A stretch of DNA of 18,321 nucleotides from positions 1-18,321 of the forward strand of contig JAEEHG010000281.1 in NCBI GenBank assembly GCA_016280695.1, written 5' to 3'. Position numbers and translations under genes: made by a program. The notes under the pieces are model-generated. The model worked only from the letters and a program-made list of their open reading frames with translations. It did not search any database and was not told the origin of the DNA. The DNA comes from Solobacterium sp. (GTDB lineage Bacteria > Bacillota_I > Bacilli_A > Erysipelotrichales > Erysipelotrichaceae). Numbering within the stretch: the stretch's first letter is position 1; the number at the start of each line of letters is the position of its first letter. Positions 7,450-14,191 of this stretch are shown here, in pieces.

Positions 7450-9315
7450 ATGGATCTGACAACCATTGAGAATCCCGGCTTTCTGAAAGATAAGTCGGTT
7501 GAGGAAATGGAGGATCTGGCCGCGGATATCCGGGCCTTCCTGATTCATTCCCTTGCCAAAACAGGCGGGCACATTGCCAGCAATCTGGGAGTCGTGGAAC
7601 TCACCATCGCCCTGCATTATGTTTTTGATATGCCGGCTGACAAAATATTTTTTGATGTCGGCCACCAGTGCTACACGCACAAGATCCTGACCGGACGGGC
7701 CAAGGCGTTTGAGACGCTGCGGCAGTACGGCGGGATCAGCGGCTTTCAGAAACGCCGGGAAAGCGAATATGATGTCTGGGAGGCCGGACACAGTTCCACT
7801 TCCCTGAGCGCCGCGCTGGGCATGGCAATAGCCCGGGACCTGAATCATGAAGATTACCATATCGTCCCGGTCATCGGGGACGGGGCGCTGAGTTCCGGCA
7901 TGGCCCTGGAAGCCCTGAATACGATCGGTTCCGAACGGCGCAGGATGATCATTATCTTCAATGACAACAATATGTCCATCTCAAAGAATGTCGGGGCCCT
8001 GACCCGCGGGTTCTCGCGTCTGCGCTCAGCAAAATCATACAATTCCCTCAAACTGAACATGAAGGATGCCCTGAACCGCAGCGGCGTGGGCAAGGTTGTC
8101 TATACCGGCCTGAAGGGCATCAAGGATACGCTTCGCGACACAGTGATTGACAGGGGCATTTTCGGCGAATTCAACGTCAATTATCTCGGCCCGGTGGATG
8201 GTCACAGCATCAAGGATCTGATCCGGGTGCTGACGGTGGCGAAGGAATATGATGACCCGGTGGTTATCCATGTCATCACCCGTAAGGGGAAGGGCTATGC
8301 GCCGTGTGAGATGGACCGGGAGGGGATCTGGCACGGGGTCGGGCCGTTTGACCCGGCAACCGGAAAAATGCTGGCTGCCACGCCGGAAGGCTACAAGTCA
8401 TGGTCAAAGCTGATGGCGGATACGCTGGAGGAACTGGCTACCAGGAACGAAGATATCATTGCCTTGACGCCGGCCATGATCAACGGCAGTTCCCTGGAAT
8501 CATTCTTTGCGCATTTCAGCGAGCGCAGTTTTGACTGCGGCATCGCAGAAGAACATACGGTTACCATGGCTGCCGGCATGGCGATCAGCGGCAAGCGGCC
8601 GTTTGTGTCGATTTACAGCAGTTTCATGCAGCGGGCCTATGATCAGATCAATCATGATGTCTGCCGGATGGATCTGCCCGTTGTCTTCGGCATTGACCGC
8701 GCCGGACTGGTCGGGGCCGACGGGGAAACCCATCACGGAGTCTTTGACCCGGGCCTGCTTCTGCCGCTGCCGAATATGGTTGTGGCTCAGCCGAAGAATG
8801 CCCAGGAAGCCCGTGACCTGATGTATACGGCATTCTCCCAGAAACATCCGTTTGCCATCCGCTACCCGCGGGGTGATGCGAAGATTCCGGAAGATATTCA
8901 CCTCAGACTGGTACCGGTCGGGAGCTGGTGTGAGGATTACAGGGGAGATACGGTCAGGCTGACAGTGATTTCCTATGGTCCTGATGTGGAAAAGATTTCG
9001 GAGAAGGCCGCGGTCAATCAGCTGCCGGTCCGGGTTGTCAATGCCCGTTTCTTCAAGCCGCTTGATCTGGAGTGCCTGAAGAATCTGGCTGCGGAAGGCC
9101 TGCCGGTGATTGTCTATGAAACCGATATGCTGAACGGGGGACTCTCGGCGGCCATCCTGAGTGCCGTAAATGACCTGAACCTTTCCATGCCGGTGATCCG
9201 GCTCGGGATCGGTGACCGGTTTGTTACCCATGGTTCGCTGAAACAGCTGCGGACCGAAGCCGGCATTGACCTGAATACCCTGTTCGCGAAAATAACGGAG
9301 CTGCTGCATGATTAA
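7450..9315 (+). CDS. dxs: 1-deoxy-D-xylulose-5-phosphate synthase
   Basis: Thiamine-diphosphate enzyme that joins pyruvate and glyceraldehyde-3-phosphate, the first committed step of the MEP isoprenoid pathway; DXP also feeds thiamine and pyridoxal synthesis. N-terminal GHIASNLGVVELTIALH (40-56), FFDVGHQCYTHKILTG (67-82), ThDP/Mg motif GDGALSSG...FNDNN (143-174), and the pyrimidine-domain block IAEEHTVTMAAGMA (365-378) holding the glutamate that activates ThDP, followed by YSSFMQRAYDQINHDV (389-404). A transketolase C-terminal domain closes the protein. 621 residues is the standard length. AGGAGG at 7439-7444 overlaps the ispA stop and is five bases from the ATG. Its 3' end overlaps recN by eight bases, with no tlyA or argR between them. 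Confidence 0.98.
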   Translation: MDLTTIENPGFLKDKSVEEMEDLAADIRAFLIHSLAKTGGHIASNLGVVELTIALHYVFDMPADKIFFDVGHQCYTHKILTGRAKAFETLRQYGGISGFQKRRESEYDVWEAGHSSTSLSAALGMAIARDLNHEDYHIVPVIGDGALSSGMALEALNTIGSERRRMIIIFNDNNMSISKNVGALTRGFSRLRSAKSYNSLKLNMKDALNRSGVGKVVYTGLKGIKDTLRDTVIDRGIFGEFNVNYLGPVDGHSIKDLIRVLTVAKEYDDPVVIHVITRKGKGYAPCEMDREGIWHGVGPFDPATGKMLAATPEGYKSWSKLMADTLEELATRNEDIIALTPAMINGSSLESFFAHFSERSFDCGIAEEHTVTMAAGMAISGKRPFVSIYSSFMQRAYDQINHDVCRMDLPVVFGIDRAGLVGADGETHHGVFDPGLLLPLPNMVVAQPKNAQEARDLMYTAFSQKHPFAIRYPRGDAKIPEDIHLRLVPVGSWCEDYRGDTVRLTVISYGPDVEKISEKAAVNQLPVRVVNARFFKPLDLECLKNLAAEGLPVIVYETDMLNGGLSAAILSAVNDLNLSMPVIRLGIGDRFVTHGSLKQLRTEAGIDLNTLFAKITELLHD

Positions 9316-10954
9316 GCATCTGTATATACGCAATTTTGTCCTGATAGATGAGCTCTCACTGGATTTTGAGCGTGGTTTCAGCGCGTTTACCGGCGAGACC
9401 GGGGCGGGCAAATCGATCCTGATCGATGCCATCAGCCTGCTGGGACGGGAACGGGCCAGCACAGCCCAGATCCGTCATGGTGAGAACAAGGCAATCGTGG
9501 AAGGCACCTTTGATCTCAGCCGTGACAGCCATGCCCTGCAGGTCCTCGCAGATGCCGGTTTTGAAGTGGATCCGGAAGAGGTCACATTTACCCGTGAACT
9601 GTCTGCGGCCGGCAAGAGCACTGCCCGCATTGATCACCGGATTGTCACGATCGGCCTGCTCAATGATGTCCTGCAGAATCAGATTGATATCCATAACCAG
9701 CGGGATAATCAATACCTGCTCAATGCCAGAACCCACCTTGACCTGCTGGATGAATATCTCGGCTGCGGCGAGCTGCGCCGGGAGACCGCGGAAGCATACG
9801 CTGACTGGCAGGCCTGCGTGCAGGAAAAGGAAAAAGCCCTGCAGGATACCTACAACGAAAATGATCTGGAATACTTCCAGTATCAGATCCGGGAAATCGA
9901 AAGTGCCGGGCTGAAACCGGGAGAAGATGAAGAACTCGAGGAACGGGAACGGGCCTACAAAGCCGTCAAGAATTCCTATGACCGGATCCACGGGATTCTG
10001 GAACTGTATGATGCCATGGCCGGAACTCTGTACGAATTCCGCCGGCAGACCGATACGCTGGAGAACACGGAAGTCTTTGACCGGATCCGGGAACGCATCA
10101 ATGACAGCTATTACCAGATTGAAGACGCAGCTTCCGAACTGCGCGGGGTATTTGAAGAGTTCGATTTCAGTGATGATGACATCAATGCCCTGGAGGAGAG
10201 GCTGTTTGTCCTGCAGCGGCTCAAGCGCAAATACGGCGGCAGCATCGAACTGATCCTGAGCCGAAAGGAAGAACTGGTGCAGGCCGTAGACCGGATTGCC
10301 AACCGGCAGAGCTGGCTGGAGAAAAAAGACCGGGAGATCGCGGCGGCTTATGAGAAATACCGCACAGCGGCAGGAAAACTGTCGGTGAAACGGAAGGAAA
10401 ACAGCGGGAAGCTGGATGCGGAGATTGCCGGTCATCTGAAAGACCTGTCACTGCCGCATGCCCGCTTTGTGACGGACGTCAAACCCGGCCCGGACAGTGC
10501 CAGGGGATTTGATCATGTCGAATTCCTGGTAAATATGAACCGCGGGGAAGAACTGCGGCCGCTCGTCAAGGTTGCCAGCGGCGGTGAAATCAGCCGGCTG
10601 ATGCTGGGGCTGAAAGTCATATTCACCAGACTGCAGAAAATCGATACCGTCATCTTTGATGAAATCGATACCGGTGTCAGCGGGGCTGTGGCCGGCGCGA
10701 TCGGGCAGAAGATGAGGGAACTGGCCGGCAGCTGCCAGGTCTTTGCGGTAACGCATCTGGCCCCGGTAGCGGCCTGGGCCGGGCATAACTATGTTGTGGA
10801 AAAGGATCCGGACAGTGAACATGTACGCACCCAGGTGCGGCTGCTGGATGAAACAGAAACCATTGCGGAACTGGCATCGATTCTTTCCGGTGAAGTGACG
10901 GATGCGTCCCTTGCGGCGGCGGCAGAGCTGCGGAAGCGGAACAGGAAAAGCTGA
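9308..10954 (+). CDS. recN: DNA repair protein RecN
   Basis: SMC-like ATPase that tethers or bridges broken DNA during recombinational double-strand break repair. Walker A GETGAGKS (29-36), long central coiled coil (about 155-375), ABC-type signature ASGGEISRLMLGLK (423-436) and Walker B DTVIFDEIDTGVSG (446-459), followed by FAVTHLAPVAAWAGHNYVV (479-497). The N-terminal half contains DIHNQRDNQYLL where many homologues have DIHGQHEHQ. 548 residues is normal for RecN. Start ATG 9308 has GGAG seven bases upstream, inside the end of dxs. No GAAC-N4-GTTC LexA box was noticed upstream of it, so SOS control from this spot is not supported. Its TGA overlaps the dinB ATG by one base. Confidence 0.97.
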   Translation: MIKHLYIRNFVLIDELSLDFERGFSAFTGETGAGKSILIDAISLLGRERASTAQIRHGENKAIVEGTFDLSRDSHALQVLADAGFEVDPEEVTFTRELSAAGKSTARIDHRIVTIGLLNDVLQNQIDIHNQRDNQYLLNARTHLDLLDEYLGCGELRRETAEAYADWQACVQEKEKALQDTYNENDLEYFQYQIREIESAGLKPGEDEELEERERAYKAVKNSYDRIHGILELYDAMAGTLYEFRRQTDTLENTEVFDRIRERINDSYYQIEDAASELRGVFEEFDFSDDDINALEERLFVLQRLKRKYGGSIELILSRKEELVQAVDRIANRQSWLEKKDREIAAAYEKYRTAAGKLSVKRKENSGKLDAEIAGHLKDLSLPHARFVTDVKPGPDSARGFDHVEFLVNMNRGEELRPLVKVASGGEISRLMLGLKVIFTRLQKIDTVIFDEIDTGVSGAVAGAIGQKMRELAGSCQVFAVTHLAPVAAWAGHNYVVEKDPDSEHVRTQVRLLDETETIAELASILSGEVTDASLAAAAELRKRNRKS

Positions 10955-12123
10955 TGGCCAAAGTCTACTTTCATATTGATCTGAATGCGTTTTTTGCCAA
11001 TGCGGAGGTGCTGCGGGACCCCGGCCTGAAAGGCCTGCCGGTTGTCGTCTCGGGCAATACCCGCCGCAGTGTCGTTTCCACGGCGAGCTATGAAGCCCGC
11101 CGCTTTGGTATTCATTCGGCAATGCCGCTGAGTGAAGCGCTGCATCTGTGTCCGGAACTGGTGGTAGTGGAACCGCATTTCCCGCTGTACCGGGAACTGT
11201 CGGAACAGTTCATCCGGATCATCTCAGAGAACGCGGATGAAATCGAACAGGCATCCATTGATGAATGCTATGCCGATATGACCAGGGAAATCCGCAAATA
11301 CGAAAAACCGCTTGACCTGGCCTGGTTCCTGCAGAAGAAGATCTATCATGACCTGGGCCTGCCGTGTTCGATCGGAGTAGCCCCGAACATGTTCCTGGCC
11401 AAGATGGCCAGTGATATGAAAAAACCGCTGGGCATCACGGTCCTGCGGCTACGGGAAGTAGAAGAAAAGCTGTGGCCGCTGGATATTTCCGACATGCGCG
11501 GCGTAGGGGTGAAAACCGTGCCGCTGCTGCGTGATCTCGGCATCAATACGATCGGTGACCTGGCCCGGTACGAAGACATCAGCCGGCTGCGTCAGGTCTT
11601 CGGGAAAAATACGGAAATGGTGCTGCAGCGCGCCCATGGTCATGATGACCGCCAGATCGTGCGGGACTGGGATGCCAAATCCAGGGGGGTTTCAGAAACA
11701 GTACTGGATGACCTGACTGATTACGAGGAGATCAGGGGCCTGCTCAGAACCCTGGCCAGACGGCTGTCAAAGCGGCTTCGTGAAGACCAGAAAGCGGGAT
11801 ACAGTATTTCCCTGCGGATCAAATACAATGATTTCCAGAATACGGACCGGTCCCGGAAACTGGCTGCGCCGGTCTGGAAGAGCGATGATCTCTACGTACA
11901 GGCACTGCAGCTGCTGGATGACAACTGGAACGGGGAACCGGTCCGTCTGCTTGGTATTTCGTTATCTGATTTTGCCGAAGGTACACAGCTGACTTCCCAG
12001 CTGAATCTGTTTGATGAAACAGAAGCCCTGAAGGAAGAAACGGCTTCGGTCCTGGCGGAACTCAATGAAGTCCTGGGCGGGAAAGTGCTGAAAAGGGCAA
12101 GTGAAGCCGGGAAGGAGAACTGA
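10954..12123 (+). CDS. dinB: Y-family DNA polymerase IV
   Basis: Error-prone translesion polymerase. Catalytic carboxylates are present: D9 in HIDLNAFFANAE and D103-E104 in SIDECY, numbered as in the E. coli enzyme. F13 is the expected steric gate against ribonucleotides. SIGVAPNMFLAKMASDMKKP (thumb or palm region) and the helix-hairpin-helix MRGVGVKTVPLLRDLGI follow. Near the C-terminus QLNLF (349-353) is a sliding-clamp binding motif, after which comes a 36-residue charged tail. 389 residues is typical of Bacillota DinB. The start shares its A with the recN stop (TGATG), so translation is probably coupled. Its own stop overlaps the next ATG the same way. Confidence 0.95.
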   Translation: MAKVYFHIDLNAFFANAEVLRDPGLKGLPVVVSGNTRRSVVSTASYEARRFGIHSAMPLSEALHLCPELVVVEPHFPLYRELSEQFIRIISENADEIEQASIDECYADMTREIRKYEKPLDLAWFLQKKIYHDLGLPCSIGVAPNMFLAKMASDMKKPLGITVLRLREVEEKLWPLDISDMRGVGVKTVPLLRDLGINTIGDLARYEDISRLRQVFGKNTEMVLQRAHGHDDRQIVRDWDAKSRGVSETVLDDLTDYEEIRGLLRTLARRLSKRLREDQKAGYSISLRIKYNDFQNTDRSRKLAAPVWKSDDLYVQALQLLDDNWNGEPVRLLGISLSDFAEGTQLTSQLNLFDETEALKEETASVLAELNEVLGGKVLKRASEAGKEN

Positions 12124-13058
12124 TGGAACTGGAGAAGGCCATCGGGGAGTATCTCGTCAATATTTCCGTCAATGAAGGCAAGTCCCCGCGGACCGTAGCC
12201 TCTTACAGGCGCGATTTAAGCCAGTATTCGGCGTTTCTGAAGGAAAACGGGATTTCATCCACGGAAGAGATAAACGGCCCGATTCTGGATAATTTTCTGC
12301 ATGCTCAGCTGGAAACGAAAAAGAATTCCAGTGTCAGCCGCATGGCTGCGGCTATTCGTTCCTTTCACCACTACATGAATTTCATGCATGATGAAAAGGA
12401 TCCGTCCCTGACCATTGAGATTCACCGCGGACCGAGCACTCTGCCGGTTTTTGCCAGTGTTGATGAAGTCAACCGGATCATGCAGTCATTTGATGACAGC
12501 CAGCCGCAGGAAATTTTCCGGCATGCCTTGCTGGAACTGATGTATGCCTGCGGTTTACGGGTATCCGAAGTGTGCAGCCTGACCTACAACCGGGTGGATC
12601 TGGATACCGGTATGGTGCGGGTGCTGGGCAAGGGAAACAAGGAACGGCTTGTCCCGATTGCCCGCGGCAGCATTCCGATTCTGATCCGTTACCGGGATAC
12701 CGTCCGGCCGACCTGGGTGAAAGGGCGCACACAGCTGTTTTTTGTCAACCGCTTCGGCCGCCGGGTAACCCCGCGCAGTGTGGAGCTGCTGATGGAACAG
12801 AAACGCAGTGAACTGGGCATCAAAAAGAAACTGACCCCGCACAAGATGCGCCACAGCTATGCCACACATATGCTGCAGGGGGGCGCTGACCTGCGCAGCA
12901 TTCAGGAGATGCTCGGGCACAGCGACATCCAGACGACGGAAATCTATACGCATGTACAGAACCGGCAGCTGTTTGACAGTTATGAGAAGTATCATCCCGG
13001 CGGACTTGATGAAGACCTGCCGATGCCGGAAAAAAAGAAGGAGCCGGAAAATGAATGA
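12123..13058 (+). CDS. xerD: XerD-like tyrosine recombinase (site-specific integrase)
   Basis: Site-specific recombinase of the XerC/XerD group, which resolve chromosome dimers at dif. N-terminal SAM-like DNA-binding domain (about 1-85), catalytic domain from about 108. All active-site residues are present: R146 (CGLRVSEV), K170 (LGKGNKERLVPI), H240 and R243 (HKMRHSYATHML), H266 (LGHSDIQTT) and the nucleophile Y275 (IYTHV). 311 residues with a Lys/Glu-rich tail. AAGGAG at 12112-12117 is five bases from the ATG, which overlaps the dinB stop by one base; the 3' end overlaps the HD gene by eight. No integrated element surrounds it, so it is more likely a housekeeping Xer protein than a phage integrase. 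A dif-like site lies about 1.1 kb downstream. Whether it is XerC, XerD or a single-protein Xer cannot be settled here. Confidence 0.9.
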   Translation: MELEKAIGEYLVNISVNEGKSPRTVASYRRDLSQYSAFLKENGISSTEEINGPILDNFLHAQLETKKNSSVSRMAAAIRSFHHYMNFMHDEKDPSLTIEIHRGPSTLPVFASVDEVNRIMQSFDDSQPQEIFRHALLELMYACGLRVSEVCSLTYNRVDLDTGMVRVLGKGNKERLVPIARGSIPILIRYRDTVRPTWVKGRTQLFFVNRFGRRVTPRSVELLMEQKRSELGIKKKLTPHKMRHSYATHMLQGGADLRSIQEMLGHSDIQTTEIYTHVQNRQLFDSYEKYHPGGLDEDLPMPEKKKEPENE

Positions 13059-13515
13059 TTATGAAATGCTGAGAGAGGCCCTGGTACTGGCATATCGTGC
13101 CCATAAAGGCCAGAAAGCCAGGGACCGGGAACTGCCTGAGTACATTTTTCATCCCGTAACCGTGGCCCTGCAGTGCACCACGGCAAAAGAAAAAACGGCT
13201 GCGCTGCTGCATGATGTGATTGAAGATACGGATATTACCGCCGCAGATCTGCGCAGAGAGGGGTTCAGCGAAGATGTTGTTGCGGCAGTGGAACTGTTAA
13301 GCTGTCCGTATGAACATCCTTCCGCTGAACAGTATCTTGCCTATGTTGCGGATATCAGCAGGAATCCGATAGCCCGGGCAGTCAAGATCGCCGATCTGAC
13401 CAATAATCTGGACGATTCGCGGCTGCCGGATCCGGAAATGATGAAGAACAAGCGGGAAAACTACTATTTGCCGGCTTTGCGGATGCTGACAGAAAAAGAA
13501 AACAAAGCAGGGTAA
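13051..13515 (+). CDS. Small HD-domain hydrolase, SpoT/MESH1-like
   Basis: A 154-residue stand-alone HD protein. The pattern AYRAHKGQKARDRELPEYIFHP (14-35), LLHDVIEDT (52-60) and AVKIADLTNN (110-119) matches the hydrolase domain of RelA/SpoT proteins, with metal ligands H34, H54-D55 and D115 and the ED pair E58-D59. No synthetase, TGS or ACT domain follows. It may be a small alarmone hydrolase that removes pyrophosphate from (p)ppGpp, or a broader nucleotide phosphohydrolase; sequence alone does not decide. AAGGAG at 13038-13043 is seven bases from the ATG, and the gene overlaps xerD by eight bases. A longer frame exists upstream (from 12859) but has no support since it runs through xerD. Its last codons form one arm of the terminator. 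Last gene of the nine-gene operon. Confidence 0.82.
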   Translation: MNDYEMLREALVLAYRAHKGQKARDRELPEYIFHPVTVALQCTTAKEKTAALLHDVIEDTDITAADLRREGFSEDVVAAVELLSCPYEHPSAEQYLAYVADISRNPIARAVKIADLTNNLDDSRLPDPEMMKNKRENYYLPALRMLTEKENKAG

Positions 13516-13528
13516 CCTGCTTTGTTTT
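13499..13528. terminator. Bidirectional terminator shared by two convergent genes
   Basis: CAAAGCAGG (13503-13511) pairs perfectly with CCTGCTTTG (13516-13524) around the loop GTAA. The stem extends by four A-T pairs (AAAA 13499-13502 with TTTT 13525-13528), giving U-tracts in both directions. The HD gene stop codon (13513-13515) is in the loop, and the Dabb gene stop (13527-13529) starts in the distal T-tract. Confidence 0.9.
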
Positions 13529-13829
13529 AAATCGTGTAATCAATGCAGACGCGTCCATGCGTTGAGGCGGCGATGGTGCCGTCTTTTACTTTGACATGAG
13601 CCGGATGTACGGCATATCCTGCCAGCGCTTCAGCATCCTTCAGTGTGCAGTCCAGCATGATGTCATGTGTGGATGTTGTCATAGGTTCAATAATGACGTG
13701 AATGTCCAGAAGACCGTCAATCTGCCCGGCCAGTCCTTCAAGGCCGTCCCGGATTTTCTCGGCAGCATTTTTCTTCTCTTCCGGGGAAAGATCATCATTC
13801 AGCTGCCATAAAATAATGTGTTTTACCAT
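13527..13829 (-). CDS. Dabb domain protein (stress-responsive A/B barrel)
   Basis: A 100-residue protein of the dimeric alpha+beta barrel (Dabb) family. It opens with MVKHIILWQLNDD, the usual first strand, and contains the central HDIMLDCTLKDAEALAGY and the histidine-bearing HPAHVKVKDG. Members form dimeric barrels; a few are enzymes or stress-induced proteins, but most, including this one, have no assigned reaction. GGAGG at 13836-13840 is six bases before the ATG. A perfect TATAAT at 13847-13852 (minus strand) provides a promoter. It converges on the HD gene with only 11 bases between stop codons. Family good, function unknown. Confidence 0.88.
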   Translation of the reverse strand: MVKHIILWQLNDDLSPEEKKNAAEKIRDGLEGLAGQIDGLLDIHVIIEPMTTSTHDIMLDCTLKDAEALAGYAVHPAHVKVKDGTIAASTHGRVCIDYTI

Positions 13830-13846
13830 AATCTGCCTCCGGTATT

Positions 13847-13897
13847 ATTATAACTTCATTTACAACTGACTGTATTCAGCAAACCCGTTCAGTCAGT
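13847..13897 (-). promoter_or_regulatory. Promoter of the Dabb gene with flanking inverted repeat
   Basis: Minus-strand TATAAT at 13847-13852, 17 bases upstream of the ATG. The -35 position (about 13870-13875) has no good consensus match and falls in a perfect 8-bp inverted repeat, ACTGACTG (13865-13872) and CAGTCAGT (13890-13897) around 17 bases. A protein binding there could control the promoter; this is inference. Confidence 0.5.
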
Positions 13898-14118
13898 ATT
13901 CTTGATTAACATCAGCACAGCAGATCATGAAAATGCGGGGATACCTTGTCTGAAGAGGGGGGGCACGTCCATGTCGGCCATGCAAGACATTCACCCGTTA
14001 AGTATTCTGTCTCGATTATATTTTCTGCAATAAAATGACGTATTGTTCAAGTAAACAAAACAATTTCTGAATTAATAAATAAGATCAGCTTTCATAATTT
14101 CGTAACAAATACAGATAT
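13853..14118. other. Long intergenic region beside the dif-like site: repeats, G-tract, AT-rich part
   Basis: The only stretch over 300 bases without a gene is 13830-14191; this is its interior. It holds two related direct repeats, ACCCGTT...GTATTCT, at 13883-13902 and 13993-14008, a run of seven G at 13957-13963, a short inverted repeat (ATGTC 13971-13975, GACAT 13986-13990) and an isolated minus-strand TATAAT at 14015-14020 that could be a second promoter towards the Dabb gene. From about 13990 to 14125 the sequence is clearly AT-rich compared with the rest of the window. Only very short frames occur (for example 17 codons from 13980), none with a ribosome site. I see no tRNA, sRNA or gene remnant that I can defend. 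Confidence 0.6.
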
Positions 14119-14151
14119 AAAAAAAGCGCGGATTTATCAGCAAAATCGCGC
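14119..14151 (-). terminator. Rho-independent terminator of the ComEC-like gene
   Basis: Read on the minus strand, GCGCGATTT (14151-14143) pairs with AAATCCGCGC (14135-14126) with one bulged C and a 7-nt loop, followed by seven T (14125-14119). It lies 41 bases after the stop codon of the metallo-beta-lactamase gene. The dif-like sequence lies between that stop and this hairpin. Confidence 0.85.
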
Positions 14152-14159
14152 ATTTCTTA

Positions 14160-14187
14160 TAATCGCATAACATACATTATGCGAAGT
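14160..14187 (-). other. Candidate dif site (Xer recombination site for chromosome dimer resolution)
   Basis: On the minus strand this reads left arm ACTTCGCATAA, centre TGTATG, right arm TTATGCGATTA, the 11-6-11 layout of a XerCD/dif site. From memory, the E. coli site is GGTGCGCATAA, TGTATA, TTATGTTAAAT (19 of 28 identical by my count). The B. subtilis and S. aureus sites begin with ACTTC and have TTATG in the same right-arm position. The core TCGCATAA (14163-14170) and TTATGCGA (14177-14184) is a perfect inverted repeat about the 6-base centre. It sits four bases after the stop of the ComEC-like gene, in the longest intergenic region, where gene direction switches, about 1.1 kb from the xerD-like gene. 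The outer right arm is diverged and the half-sites are more symmetric than usual. It could instead be only a hairpin, but no U-tract follows it directly. Confidence 0.65.
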
Positions 14188-14191
14188 AATA

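Noticed and set aside
6799..7860. 353-codon minus-strand frame opposite ispA and dxs
   Set aside because: Antisense to two strongly conserved genes, with no motif; similar long shadows occur opposite recN (9356-10435) and dxs (8500-9462).
9200..9310. LexA (SOS) box before recN or dinB
   Set aside because: I looked for GAAC-N4-GTTC style sites upstream of recN, dinB and at the nusB promoter and saw none; a full scan was not possible.
12859..13050. Longer N-terminus for the HD protein
   Set aside because: The extension runs through the catalytic end of xerD; ATG 13051 has AAGGAG at the right distance and directly begins the domain.
12123..13058. Phage or integron integrase instead of a Xer recombinase
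   Set aside because: The gene is embedded by 1- and 8-base overlaps in a housekeeping operon, with no attachment site or cargo genes around it.
13920..14118. Decayed gene, small RNA or insertion-sequence remnant in the intergenic region
   Set aside because: No frame longer than about 17 codons that I can defend, no terminal inverted repeats with target duplication, and no promoter-terminator pair that would define an RNA.
14163..14184. Reading the dif-like repeat as a simple terminator hairpin
   Set aside because: No T-tract follows it on either strand, and a proper hairpin with seven T lies just beyond at 14119-14151; a role as mRNA 3' structure is still possible.
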